Shown in pieces: positions 13,801 to 24,917 of a stretch of 64,000 bases of DNA (position 1 is the stretch's first letter; each line of letters starts with the position of its first letter). The DNA lies in the NCBI GenBank assembly GCA_008933995.1, contig WARS01002947.1:579884-643883 (forward strand). Direction: 5' to 3'. The notes under the pieces are model-generated. The model had not been told where the DNA came from, made no database searches, and saw nothing but the letters and a program-made list of their open reading frames with translations. A program made the translations under genes and the position numbers. Source of the stretch: Datnioides undecimradiatus. Lineage: Eukaryota; Chordata; Actinopteri; Lobotiformes; Datnioididae.

Positions 13801-14342
13801 TATTTTTATGTATTTGTATTTAGTGTAATGTGGTCTGAGTTAATGCTTAAGTTCTGAGCATAAAACAAATGTTTGTGTTGTCTGGAATCTATGCACAAGT
13901 CAGGGTCATCAGTAAGATCTGGTAACTGTAGTTACACCTTTCAATGTTCATATTTCATCAGTTTGTAAGTAGATGAAAAACAGAAAATGGTGGAACAAGG
14001 AGCATATATTATATATAGTAGGTCCCCACTGCACCTCTTATGCCTTTAACCACCCACACCTCTCTGAAAGCCCCCAGCTAATCAAGATAAATGTCTTTGC
14101 CAAGATGTCTTTCCTCCCTTCTCACCCCAGGCTCTGATGCCATTCCTCTGCGAGCACCTGGGTGTGTCCTGCCCCGATCACTTTACAGGGGTGGCACTCT
14201 TACCTGTCTGACAGGGTAAGCTGCTTTAAGCCAATCTACCTGCCTCCAAATGCACCTTCCAGGATCCAGGTAACTGGAGGAGAGTTGAGGGGGAGGTGCA
14301 GGAGAGGTGGAGCCTATTGGGAACTCCTACACACTAGAGGCA
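10861..14342. other. Gene-free stretch upstream of the keratin gene
   Basis: No supported exon. The last few hundred bases contain GC-rich, CACCC-like text that is probably part of the keratin promoter. Nothing else was recognised. Confidence 0.5.
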
Positions 14343-14349
14343 TATAAAA
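14343..14349 (+). promoter_or_regulatory. TATA box of the keratin gene
   Basis: TATAAAA lies about 120 bases before the keratin start codon. Transcription would begin near 14370-14375, giving a 5' leader of roughly 95 bases. CACCC-like and GC-rich stretches precede it at about 14155-14310, as expected for an epithelial keratin promoter; specific factor sites are inference. Confidence 0.7.
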
Positions 14350-14466
14350 ATCCATCACTGACAGGGAGAAGACACTTAGAGGGATTTGACTCTCCTCTGA
14401 GTGTGCTCTTTCTCTGCTCCCCTCTTCTCTGTGACTCCTTCCCTTTCAGAGGAAACAAAACCAGCC

Positions 14467-17400
14467 ATGACCTCGCTTAGAACGAGCGTGAAAACTGTCC
14501 AAAGGTCCAGCTATGGAGGCGGTGGTGGAGGAGGTGGCGGTTTCAGCAGTGGTGGTAGCTTTAGCGGTGGTAGCATGAGTGGTTTTAGATCTGGAGGAGG
14601 TGGTGGTGGAGCAATACGGTCATTTTCCTCAAAATCTGCCGTGTTTTCATCCAGGCCGTCAATAGCGTCATCCAGCTATGGTGGTTCAATGCGTATGTCA
14701 AGCATAGGTGTTGGTGGTGGTGGTTTTGGTTATGGCAGTGGAGGTGGTGGTGGAGGTGGTGGTGGTGGTGGTGGTGCTTTTGGTTTCAGTGCTGGTGGTG
14801 GTGGAAGTTATGGTTTTGGTGGTGGTGGTGCCGGTGGACTTCTGGCAGTCCCTCCAATCACGAATGTCCAAGTCAACCAGTCCCTGCTGGCCCCCCTGAA
14901 CCTTGAGATTGACCCCAACATCCAGGTTGTCCGTACTCAGGAGAAAGAGCAGATCAAGACTCTAAACAACCGCTTCGCCAGCTTCATTGACAAGGTGAGT
15001 GCTCTTCTTCTGTCAGTTACTGAAATTATTGAAGCTTCTTCTTGAAGGTTTTTGTTCTACACTTTACATAAAAATATTGTTGACTGATTTTAAACTGATG
15101 TACTTTATTTAAATCCATGATATTCTTTATATGTTAACTCTAAAGTTTGTTTAGTTGAATAATAGATGGTGATATTAAACTGAAGAAAATAAAATATACA
15201 GAAAAGACGGAGGGCACACTGCAGACAGTAGAGTTTCTTGGTTTCGCAAGCATGAATAGTTGCAAAAAAGTGCCTCCACCAGCTGGGCTCATTAAATATT
15301 ACATAGCAACTGATCCAAACCCGAACAATGGCGCACCAAGAGTGTAACTAGAGCTAGCTCTGAAAATGAGCACTAATAAGTACGTCGTTAATATGAATAT
15401 GATTTAGTCAGTACCAAAACTGGAGTGTGCCGGAGATAGCGCTCATCACAAACAATGTTCTCAAACCACATTACAATGAGCTAGCCTCAATGTTAAAGCT
15501 AAAAGTAGACCATGGCTCCTTTAACTTCTTTTTGGCCATAATTGGCTCCTTGCCAGCTGTGTAGAGTGAGAGGCAGGAAACAAGAGAGTGGTCATATCCA
15601 GTGACTGCTGGCTCTCAGCAAGAGGGAAAGAGTGGATCAAGTTACCATTGCAATGACGGCAAAGACTCCCAAGTTTCCAGTGGTCCTGCAGAAAGCAGAA
15701 GAAACATTCTGCGTCAGCTTGTGCACTTTGTTTGGAGGACAATACAGTAATTTAGTTGTTTTACTTCACCCATGTTCCTTTTCATGTTCAATTGAGGATC
15801 TCGTAAAGAAGATGAGGGACCTTTTCTCACATGCAAAAGTTACCAAGTTAACCACACCCTGCACGAGAATCTGCTCAGCTAGCCTTTTTTGCAGTGTTTG
15901 CATACCACACCTTATCTGTCTTCACACAGGTGATCCGATCCCATTATGTTCATTCAAAGCAGATTTCTTAATATTAAAGGATTTAAATTAAATATTGTGC
16001 ATTTAAGCATTCAAACAATTACAAGTGGCACTATTAGGAAAGTAAAGCTCGAGTGTGTATTGAATACTTTGATTTAATATTTCTATGAAATTATGAATTA
16101 TTACATAAAATACATATTCTATAAAGCAGCAGCACTCAACAGATGGGACAGTTAAGAACCTCAGGGGTGCAGCAGTAATTACTGAGGGCCGTGGCAGGCA
16201 AGTTCACTCAGTGAAAGTATTCATCCTGAAGGCAAGGGAGCGGTAATGTCAGGGGAGGGGCTTAAGCTGAGGTGTGGCACTGTAGATTTAAAGCCTACAG
16301 ACACACATACACGCCCTAAATGAAGGGATGGGCTCCAGCTTCTGGCAGAGGACTGTACTCTGCGTCTCCCATGCATCTTCTGTCTAAAATAAACAGGCTT
16401 TGAAACATGTTTTACATCATGTCAGGGGCTCCTCAAAAACGATGTTATTAGAGTACAGCACTACTGTGCAGAGAGACTCTCTGAGTGTAGAACCACCCCG
16501 CCCCACAGAGTACTTTAATACAGAAGCTGCTAATATTAGTGCAAACAGGAGCTTTTTGTGTGGGAAAGTCACACACAGGTGTGGCCTGATGGATTACCTA
16601 AGGAAAGTCAAACAAAGAAGACAAACATCTTGGATAACTTAATGTGTCACATCTTAGAGCATACCTAATGATGAAGAACAGCAAGGGGCAGCCAATATAA
16701 TCTACTGATTTGCCTTTTTTATTTGTGATCTGCTGAGAGTAATTAAGTGAAAACATTGCCCACAAACCTCCACAAATCTCTGGATATGTATTTCCACTGT
16801 ATTATGGTGTTGTATTGATGCATAGTTAAATAATTTAATTAATATGGTTTCGCAGTGATTTTCGAAGCCATTTGGATGTTGTTACTGCCCTAAACTTTAT
16901 TTGGTGTAATAGAAATAACTGACCGACCTTTCTTGAATGATTTTCCCTTTTAGGTCCGCTTCCTGGAGCAGCAGAACAAAATGCTGGAGACTAAGTGGAG
17001 CCTGCTGCAGGACCAGACCACCAGCCGCTCCAACATTGACGCCATGTTCGAGGCCTACATCGCCAACCTGCGCAGACAACTGGATGGGCTTGGCAATGAG
17101 AAGATCAAGCTGGAGGGAGAACTGAAGAACATGCAGGGCCTGGTGGAGGACTTCAAGAACAAGTGAGTTGGTAATAGCAAAGGAAAACAAGCATGCCGTC
17201 TCTTTGCAGCTCTAAGACTCACCCATCAAATATTTCTACTGTGTGTCAGATATGAAGATGAAATCAACAAGCGTGCCGCTGTGGAGAATGAGTTTGTACT
17301 TCTCAAGAAGGTGAGACTGAATCTGTGATTATAAAGTCTGTCACTCAGCCATGTCATTGATGACAGGAGAATAAATTATTGCTTTTCCACTGATCCATGA

Positions 17401-19035
17401 CCTTGTTCTTGCCATACAGGACGTAGATGGTGCATATATGAACAAGGTTGAGCTGGAGGCCAAGGTTGATGCCCTTCAGGATGAGATTAACTTCCTCAGG
17501 GCTGTCTATGAGGCGGTGAGAAAAATGATTACACCTTAGTTCTGTTACAACAGTTTCATTACAGTCATTTTTAGAGCAACACGTCTTCATTTAAAAATGA
17601 CAGGACAATAGCGACACTGTGGGATTGTTAAAGAACAGAATAAGATATTGTTACACTTTTACTCAACAATGCTTTAAATTCCTTCTGTAAAAGTGATATA
17701 TATTGTGTTCAGGAACTACGTGAGCTACAGGGACAGATCAAGGACACTTCAGTCATTGTGGAGATGGACAACAGCCGTGGTCTGGACATGGATGCCATTG
17801 TTGCTGAAGTCAGGGCTCAGTATGAGGACATCGCCAACCGCAGCCGTGCTGAGGCAGAGTGTTGGTATCAACAGAAGGTCGGTAGAGAGAGAATCTCACC
17901 AACAACTCCAATATAAAAGACACATTGCATAAGGTCAAACAAAATTGGTTTGTGGAATTTGGGCTGACAGTTGTTTTTGATCTTATTCCTTCAGTTCCAG
18001 GAGATGCAGACTTCTGCAGGCCAGGCTGGAGAAGACCTTCGCAATACCAAGAGTGAGATTGCTGAGCTCAACCGCATGATAAGCCGCCTCCAGAATGAGA
18101 TTGAGGCAGTAAAGGGACAGGTAAAATCACAGTTACAGCTGACTAACCTTCAGTTTAAGCCAATTATAAAGTTATCAACTGTGCACAAAAGTTTTATCAT
18201 ATCTAAAGTGTCTAACTTTCTGACCTCTTAGCGTGCCAACCTAGAGGCTCAGATCGCTGAGGCTGAGGAACGTGGTGAACTGGCAGTGAAGGATGCCAAG
18301 GCCCGCATTAGGGATCTGGAAGAGGCCCTGCAGAGAGCCAAACAGGACATGGCCCGACAGGTCCGTGAGTATCAGGAGCTCATGAACGTCAAACTGGCTC
18401 TGGACATTGAAATCGCCACCTACAAGAAGCTTCTGGAAGGAGAGGAATCCAGGTAAAAGATGAGCTACTTTACATTGATTAAAACATTTAATCTTGACAG
18501 TACTTGTATCACACTGTACAGGCAGCAACATCAGTTAAAATTACTCATCTATGAACCCTTTTGCAGAATTGCTTCTGGTGGAGGATCTACCACCGTCCAC
18601 ATACAGAGCTCAAGCAGCAGCTTTGGTATGTATTCAAATCTATATACTATATAAGTCATCTCTGTTCCAAGTTATTCATGATAATATAGGCAGCAGCGTA
18701 CTTTCAGTGAAGCTCTCAGTATGGTTGAGTAGTTTTAATGGCTCACAAGGAAATTCAAATTGCATCTCATCTGAAAAAGTCTTTTTTCTATTTATGCAGG
18801 TGCCGGCGGTGGAGGTGGTGGCGGCTATGGTGGTGGAATGGGCATCGGCGGCGGCGGCGGCGGCGGCTTTGGCTATGGTGGTGGAATGGGCATCGGCGGC
18901 GGTGGAATGGGCCTCGGCGGCATTGGCCTCGGCGGCGGTGGCATGGGCCTCGGCAGCGGCGGTGGCATGGGCCTCGGCGGCGGCAGCAGCAGCAGCAGCA
19001 TGAGCATGAAATCTAGCATCACACGGCGCTATTAA
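14467..19035 (+). CDS. Type II keratin (krt4/krt5/krt8-like), complete, 9 exons
   Basis: Encodes a type II (basic) intermediate-filament keratin, which pairs with a type I keratin to build epithelial filaments. Coding exons read from GT-AG sites: 14467-14994, 16954-17162, 17250-17310, 17420-17515, 17713-17877, 17995-18120, 18232-18452, 18567-18625, 18800-19035. The frame stays open through all joins and gives 566 aa. Exon sizes 209, 61, 96, 165, 126 and 221 for exons 2-7 match the known type II keratin layout. The head (residues 1 to about 158) is Gly/Ser-rich with long glycine runs. The helix-start motif [20 protein letters not shown] spans the exon 1/2 join. The helix-end motif [18 protein letters not shown] closes the rod near residue 468. 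The tail is Gly-rich (GGGMGIGGG repeats), then a Ser run, and ends TRRY. The start was chosen because [10 protein letters not shown] is a typical keratin N-terminus; an upstream in-frame ATG near 14401 lies in the expected 5' leader. The intron 5 donor is a weak GTCGGT. Intron 1 is nearly 2 kb. Orthology within krt4/5/8 is not resolved. Confidence 0.95.
14995..16953 (+). other. Keratin intron 1
   Basis: The longest intron of the keratin gene, bounded by GTGAGT and TTTTAG. Short open frames inside it have no recognisable product. The middle part (about 15190-15660) has the look of an old dispersed repeat, but I cannot name a family. Confidence 0.8.
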
Positions 19036-19655
19036 AAATAGCAGTTGTGTTTCTCTTCATTCTTCTTCCCTAATCTTGTTCTCGTCCTCTTGACCCTCCC
19101 CACACCTAAGCAACTACACACAAAAGCTTTTGTAAACCCCACCAGCCCTGCACACACGGCAGCCACAGAAACATTTACCACATAATGGAACAGCTCTCTT
19201 TGGCGTTCAGTTCCTATGTCGCTGCGCAGTGTTTGGCACCACGCACCCACAGAGAGTCAGAGATTACATCACAAAACAAGTAGAGACAGAGAGATTATTA
19301 GATCTAAAACAAAGAGCAGCAGAGATGTGAGTCAGTCCTCTCTTCTTTTAATCAGTCAGCCTGGCTGTCTTTTGGTTTGCTGGATGTGCTGTCATGCAGA
19401 CAAGAGGAAACCTGTAGTGTCATGACAGAGAATCCTTTAAAGGCAACAATCACTGCACATAAACATCTCACATTTGTAATCTTACTGTGCATTTTGACAC
19501 CATCAAAAGCAGCCACATGTAACACTTATATTTCATTTTTGAGATCTTTTTCCCCTCCTGTTCAGTGAGAAAATGAGCTCTCCAGCTTATAAATGGTGTT
19601 TTGATTCTGCTTTACTTCTGTTACAACTCTGAATAAACAAGAAACATGGTCATGG
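19036..19655 (+). other. Keratin 3' untranslated region with poly(A) signal
   Basis: AATAAA at 19632-19637 lies about 600 bases after the keratin stop codon, and no earlier canonical signal was seen. The stretch has no conserved reading frame. The cleavage site near 19655 is inferred from the signal position. Confidence 0.6.
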
Positions 19656-19944
19656 CTGACTGGGAAAACCAGATTTATTGTGAATTTGTACCATCAAAAT
19701 CTCTGGAATAAATCTGATTTCATAATTATTTTGGCACCTCTGTTTCTTCTTACTGATGTGACTGTATGCTGTACAGTGACTTTTAAACAGTAGAAATAAT
19801 TTGGATTTATAATTGACAGCTTGCTGCTGTTGCTACATCTTGCAAGATTTTCTTTTTTAGTATAGCAAATAATGCTGCTACAACTATAATGGCAAACAGT
19901 GGTGGAGTTATTTTCAAAATTTGCTCTAATTTTTGCAACAGTAT
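19656..19944. other. Short intergenic stretch after the keratin gene
   Basis: Nothing recognised. It lies between the keratin poly(A) signal and an LTR-like fossil. Confidence 0.5.
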
Positions 19945-20510
19945 GACAAGACTGGACTCTGAACCCAAACGCACGACTCGAATCAAAGATTTCAAAAGCA
20001 CAATATTTTATTAAAAAGTCACAACAGAAATTCACTCCATCTAGGAGGCGAAAATACAAACTAAAATTCACTCTGACGAGGATGAAGAAAAAGCTAACAC
20101 AAATCTCTCTTTCGAGGAAACTAAAAATCACTCTTTTGAGGAAAACGGTAATGAACAAAGTATTAACAGAAAATATCTCTAACAGAACCGATGACTTAAC
20201 AAAATACTTTACGATGGCTTGGATCATGGGCATGGATACGGAGCAAGCTGTCAGCATCACTTGACGAGACGAACTGGCACAAGACAAGGGAAACGCGGAC
20301 AATATATACACATTGGGATCAGGGGAACGGGTGGAAACAATCAGGGCAGGGAAGACAATCACACTGGCGGGAAGCACACGAGGAAGGGCAAGTCACCTGA
20401 AACGAGAGGGAAGTTAATGCTTTCAAAATAAAACAGGAAGACTGAGACCAGACGAACACTGGACAGCATAAAACATGACTGACTTAACTAAACCATGACC
20501 CAGTAGGGTT
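19945..20510 (-). repeat. LTR-like fossil (possibly solo Gypsy-type LTR)
   Basis: Read on the minus strand, the block runs from CATGTTTTATGCTGTCC to GTGCGTTTGGGTTCAGAGTC, with a TATATA box-like patch near 20300. It resembles long terminal repeats of fish LTR elements and shares phrasing with the 40-332 block. No coding interior is attached, so a solo or broken copy is likely. The family is uncertain. Confidence 0.4.
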
Positions 20511-23500
20511 TTGTACATATTAATAGGGCACGGGTGGCCAACACATCACCCGCGAGCTACCGGTAGCTCACAAGGTCCTTTCCAGTAGTCGCCAAGGGGT
20601 CAATAATATCTGTCTGCGGATGCGGTGGGACAGCTGGAGTCGGATCTGAACAGGTGCTTCTGGTTTTCACTCCAGTGTGATGAGTCTGTGGCCTCCAGTG
20701 ATACAGCACTGTTTTCATACAGATGCTATTTGCACAAATGAACATACAGGTGTATGTTATTTGGTTTTTGATACACAATACATACACAATATGTGTTCTG
20801 TATTAACATTTTTGATTGTGTTATATGCAAAACAAGCATATTCACTTGTTTTATATGGAAATTAGCTATGTGAATAAATGTTACTAAACATGAGTAGCTC
20901 TCTGGTACTTTCATTGTGTAAAAGTAGCCCAAAGAATATAAAAGGTTGGAGACCCCTGGAATAGGGTAACCCATTAACCAGTAATGCAGGTTTGGCTGGG
21001 GTTGCTTGAGCATGACGAAATTCAAACAGAGAGAAGGAGAGAGCCGCTAACTGTTTAAAGTTAAAACTGTAAGCTAGTTAGCGGGGCATGCTAACTATAA
21101 GGACTCACATTAGAGCAGAAAAATACACAGCTGAATAAATTCCTTACACTTTGGTGTCTGCGTGCGACATTGTATGACTTAAAAATGATGAGCAATGATT
21201 AACATAACTTTAGTTTGTTAGTGCGGCTGTGACTGGGTTAGGGGTAAATAAGGGTTCAGCTTACAATCAGTTACGTAGTCTTGTGTAGTCAAGTACAAAT
21301 GAAGAATGAGCACCACACAGTGGGTTACTGCTCCACATTCTCCCCCTTTTCATCCCACTGTTACAGTACAAAATTAAGGTAATACTCTAAAAATATTCCC
21401 TCATCACAGGACAAAAAACACTGAACTATATATATATATATTTTTTTTTATTTTTTTTTTGCTGGGTCCATCACTGTGCATAGTTTGACACTCAAAGGTT
21501 GGAGTCACCTTCATCTACAAAGGTTCCTTGCCAGTGCTCAGAGATGAGCTCATCTCATGTTGGCATGAGCATGAAACCATGACATCACAACTTGAAGTCA
21601 ATCATCCAATGAGAGGACTGAGGTATGAGGGTCCAGTATTTAACTGAGTGCAGTTCACTAAAACCAGAGTTTTCAGAAATGCTGGAGAGTGCCAGTGTGT
21701 TTCTCGGATCTCCTTTTTTAAGCCCTGTATTTAAAATCACTGCATGTACTAAAACATGTTCTGAGAGCATCTGTATGATCTGTGTTTTTCATTTACAAAT
21801 TTTGAAAATATGTTGGTAACAAGAAGAGGATGTGGACTGTGAGCTCTTATTTGGACGCTGGTCAAGTTTGTATCTTGGATTTTGAAAGATGCAACATAAA
21901 TATAGATTTTACTATTATTAATAGATACCACTCATGATTAACAAGTCTTATAAAGATAGGGTTTAGTCTCATAAGCCTTTCAGTAATAGAACAGCAAAGT
22001 TTTGACTTATTTCTCAATATTATCCAACTGCCATGTTTGATGCTCATTTTCACTTCTTTACAGCAGGAGATCAGGCAAATACAAAACATCCTGTAAAACT
22101 TCTATACTTACAACAAAAATATGAAATAATGCTGTGGCTATATTCAGCTCTGAGCAGACATTCATGGTTTAATTGGGAGATTAGAGGACTGGGGAAAATT
22201 AACTTTCAACACAGCTTGAACCTCTTGCAAATTATCCTTCATCATTCATCTCTTCAGCGACAAGTTCTGCAAAATGAGGGAAGGGAAGTTTCTGAAAGGC
22301 AGAAATATACACTGTTGGCCATAAAGTTAAAGAATAATTTTGTTTTCAGACACATTCCTCTTTTTATTCCTATTTATACACATCAGTAATCACTTTTTAC
22401 CAGGGGCAATGATGAGTTTTGAGAAGATATACACTTTATCTATCAAGAATTCAAAAATCACATTGTCACAATCATTTCATGGGCAACAATGTATAATAAA
22501 AATCTGAGATCTTGTCCCTGTAAGAGCCTTAGATTTACAGTGTAAACACAACCATCTTACTGTGTAGTTATATTATGGCCCTGGCAGACAGAAGTACGAC
22601 TACAGGGATGTAGAGCTGTGCCTGTGCATGATGACAGTCTGACTACGTTGACTGTGTTGTGCATAACCAGATTTTAACCCCTCATCGGGCAAGTGACCAT
22701 ATTTGAGCACTTGCGCACATGTTGAAAACTAAATTTTTTTTCAAAATGTTACAAAAGTGAAATGGTCATGTTATGTGATTCAACAACACTCTGGGGTTGA
22801 AATTTTGAACTTACAAGTATTTCAATGAGTGCCCTTTAAAGGGTTAAAGTCACTAACAGGACAATCAATGTGAATGAACAACAGACTCAGTACTGAAAAA
22901 CAGTAGTCACCGCAGCCTTCCTGACGAGAATACTGAGCTAAGGAACCTCCAGACGATGATTGAGCTTTTCTGCTGAGTGAAGCCACTGTGACCCTTTGAA
23001 CTACAAGCTACCAATTTGCTGCTTATTGATTTGTCGGTTCTTTGAGAAGACCAAGGTCAGCACGGAAAAGAATCCTGTGTATTGACGAAGAGCAACCAAC
23101 AAGGTTTCCACACTCAGGATATCTAACTACAGCTGTAAACATTGTATGCCCTGCAGTGTGAATCCAGCCAGACCTACATCACCTAAAGTACCTGCCAGAT
23201 CGACCCTACAGCCACTGCAGCAGCCACAGCAGTTACCAGCACACCTACTGCAAAGACTGACACTTCCTGGATAGAGCCCCTACAGAAGCAGCATACACAC
23301 CAGAGAAGCAGCTGCAGTTGTTAAGTGCTGCCATATCACATTGGGACAACACCAAACAACAAATATCAAAAGTGAGCAATCATAAGAGATATCACAGTTT
23401 ACCCCAAGGAGAACATGAATGTCTGTGCCAAATGCCATGATCCATCTAATAGTTGCAGAGACGTTTCAAAACATCATATGGCAGCCTAAAGGTGGTGGCT

Positions 23501-24465
23501 CTTGGCTCCACAAATGTGCAATATTTCCCGAACCACCTGCTGATCGACAGAATGGCGTAGCCTCTCTGCTAATGTGGCTCAAATCTGTTGTGAACTGCAG
23601 CAGCAGGGCTACTGTATTGCAGACAATAAACACAGACTTTGGCATTATTAATAAACTAGTGAACATAGTGGACATAAGTGGGTCACTCCAGTATGTGAGA
23701 CTGTGTGTGAAGGTCAATCATCCACCACTATGTGACATCAAATAGCCGGTGCAATATACAATGTACCATATGTCTCAAATTATACTGTGCTATTGTACTT
23801 TATCCCTCTATTCTGTATATATTCATTGTGCCATTGTTTAAAATAGATGCATACACATACTGGACATTTCCCAGTTGACATAACAACCCTATGAACCAAT
23901 CTCCTGCCTCCTAAAAGAGTCTTTGCTGTGATACAATGCTGCGCTCTAGTGATCAATGATCCTATGACACCTTGTGCAGGTTTTATTATGATCTCTTTCT
24001 CACACATTAATCTACTCTCACCATTCTAGCTTTTCTAACAATTCAAACATTGTTCATTTAACAACATCTCATTTTCATACAGTTTATTATTTGAAAACAG
24101 TTCAGGATGTTCAGACAGTGGAATGATGATCAAACATAAATTCTTCTTTAAAAGAATCTTTAAAAATCATCCTACCCTTAAACATACCCATAAACATATT
24201 ATTGTTATTATTAACAAAGCCATGGTACACAAAACATAAAAATTAGACATTTACAAAAACCCTGTAAAGTCAAGAATATGTGTATTATATAGCAGGGTTA
24301 TCGCCCCACTGTGAAGTTATGACAAGGCTGTCTATGCCACATTTATTAATTCATCATTCCAAACTGACGTTTACACAATTATTATGGTTTGCAGCAGTCA
24401 ATAACATAAATACTTTTGTACAAGGTGTCGGTTCATCCTTGACCCTGACAATAGAAGTTTCATTA
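20511..24465. other. Gene-free stretch between keratin and p38 genes
   Basis: No supported exon. An AT/T-rich low-complexity patch lies at about 21428-21460. Text near 23405-23480 (GAATGTCTGTGCCAAATGCC and following) resembles a dispersed fish repeat that I cannot name. Confidence 0.45.
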
Positions 24466-24613
24466 AAGCAATCTTAACTCAAGGTCGGCACAAGGTCAAA
24501 CATCTCGTGTTTCACAGAAATAACAGTTTGACACTTCTGCTGATGAGAACCACGAGATGCTGTCAAAAGCCCCAGATAAAAAGCCGTTAAATAGACCTTG
24601 AGTTAAGATTTTG
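24466..24613. repeat. Foldback (imperfect inverted repeat), possible MITE or hairpin
   Basis: The arm AATCTTAACTCAAGGTC (24469-24485) is an exact reverse complement of GACCTTGAGTTAAGATT about 110 bases downstream. A second inner pair, CATCTCGTG and CACGAGATG, nests within it. The whole can fold into one long stem with bulges. It lies about 300 bases beyond the p38 stop codon, past its nearest poly(A) signal. It could be a small MITE or a transcribed hairpin. Confidence 0.6.
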
Positions 24614-24803
24614 CAGTTTGAAAGAAAGCAACATTTAAACTGAGTGGCTCTGCATATTTGATCAAGTCTGAGGTGCAGGCCAACTGATTTCTGCTGAAAT
24701 CCTTTAGAGAATAAAAAAGATTATTGCAACATCTCAAACTGTGTTTTCTACTGTCCTCTGCAGGCCACCATACCAAGGAAAGCTGCCCTTTAGTAAAATG
24801 CAT

Positions 24804-24809
24804 TTTATT
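24804..24809 (-). terminator. Poly(A) signal of the p38 kinase gene
   Basis: AATAAA on the minus strand, about 110 bases past the kinase stop codon. It implies a short 3' untranslated region ending near 24785. Longer forms using distal signals cannot be excluded. Confidence 0.5.
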
Positions 24810-24917
24810 TGTAGTGCACATGAGATGCATCAAGATATTTTATCTGAGCTTAACCTTTGTTGCATATATATGTATTATAACCAAAACACTGGGAGGCACC
24901 CGCATCACCACAGCATC

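Noticed and set aside
14708-14899. Valine-rich open frame inside the keratin head
   Set aside because: It is the +1 frame of the GGT repeat (GTG = Val) and overlaps the true keratin exon 1.
18551-19016. Arg-rich and Ala-rich open frames over the keratin tail
   Set aside because: Shadow frames of the GGC glycine repeats in exon 9; the splice-defined keratin frame explains the region.
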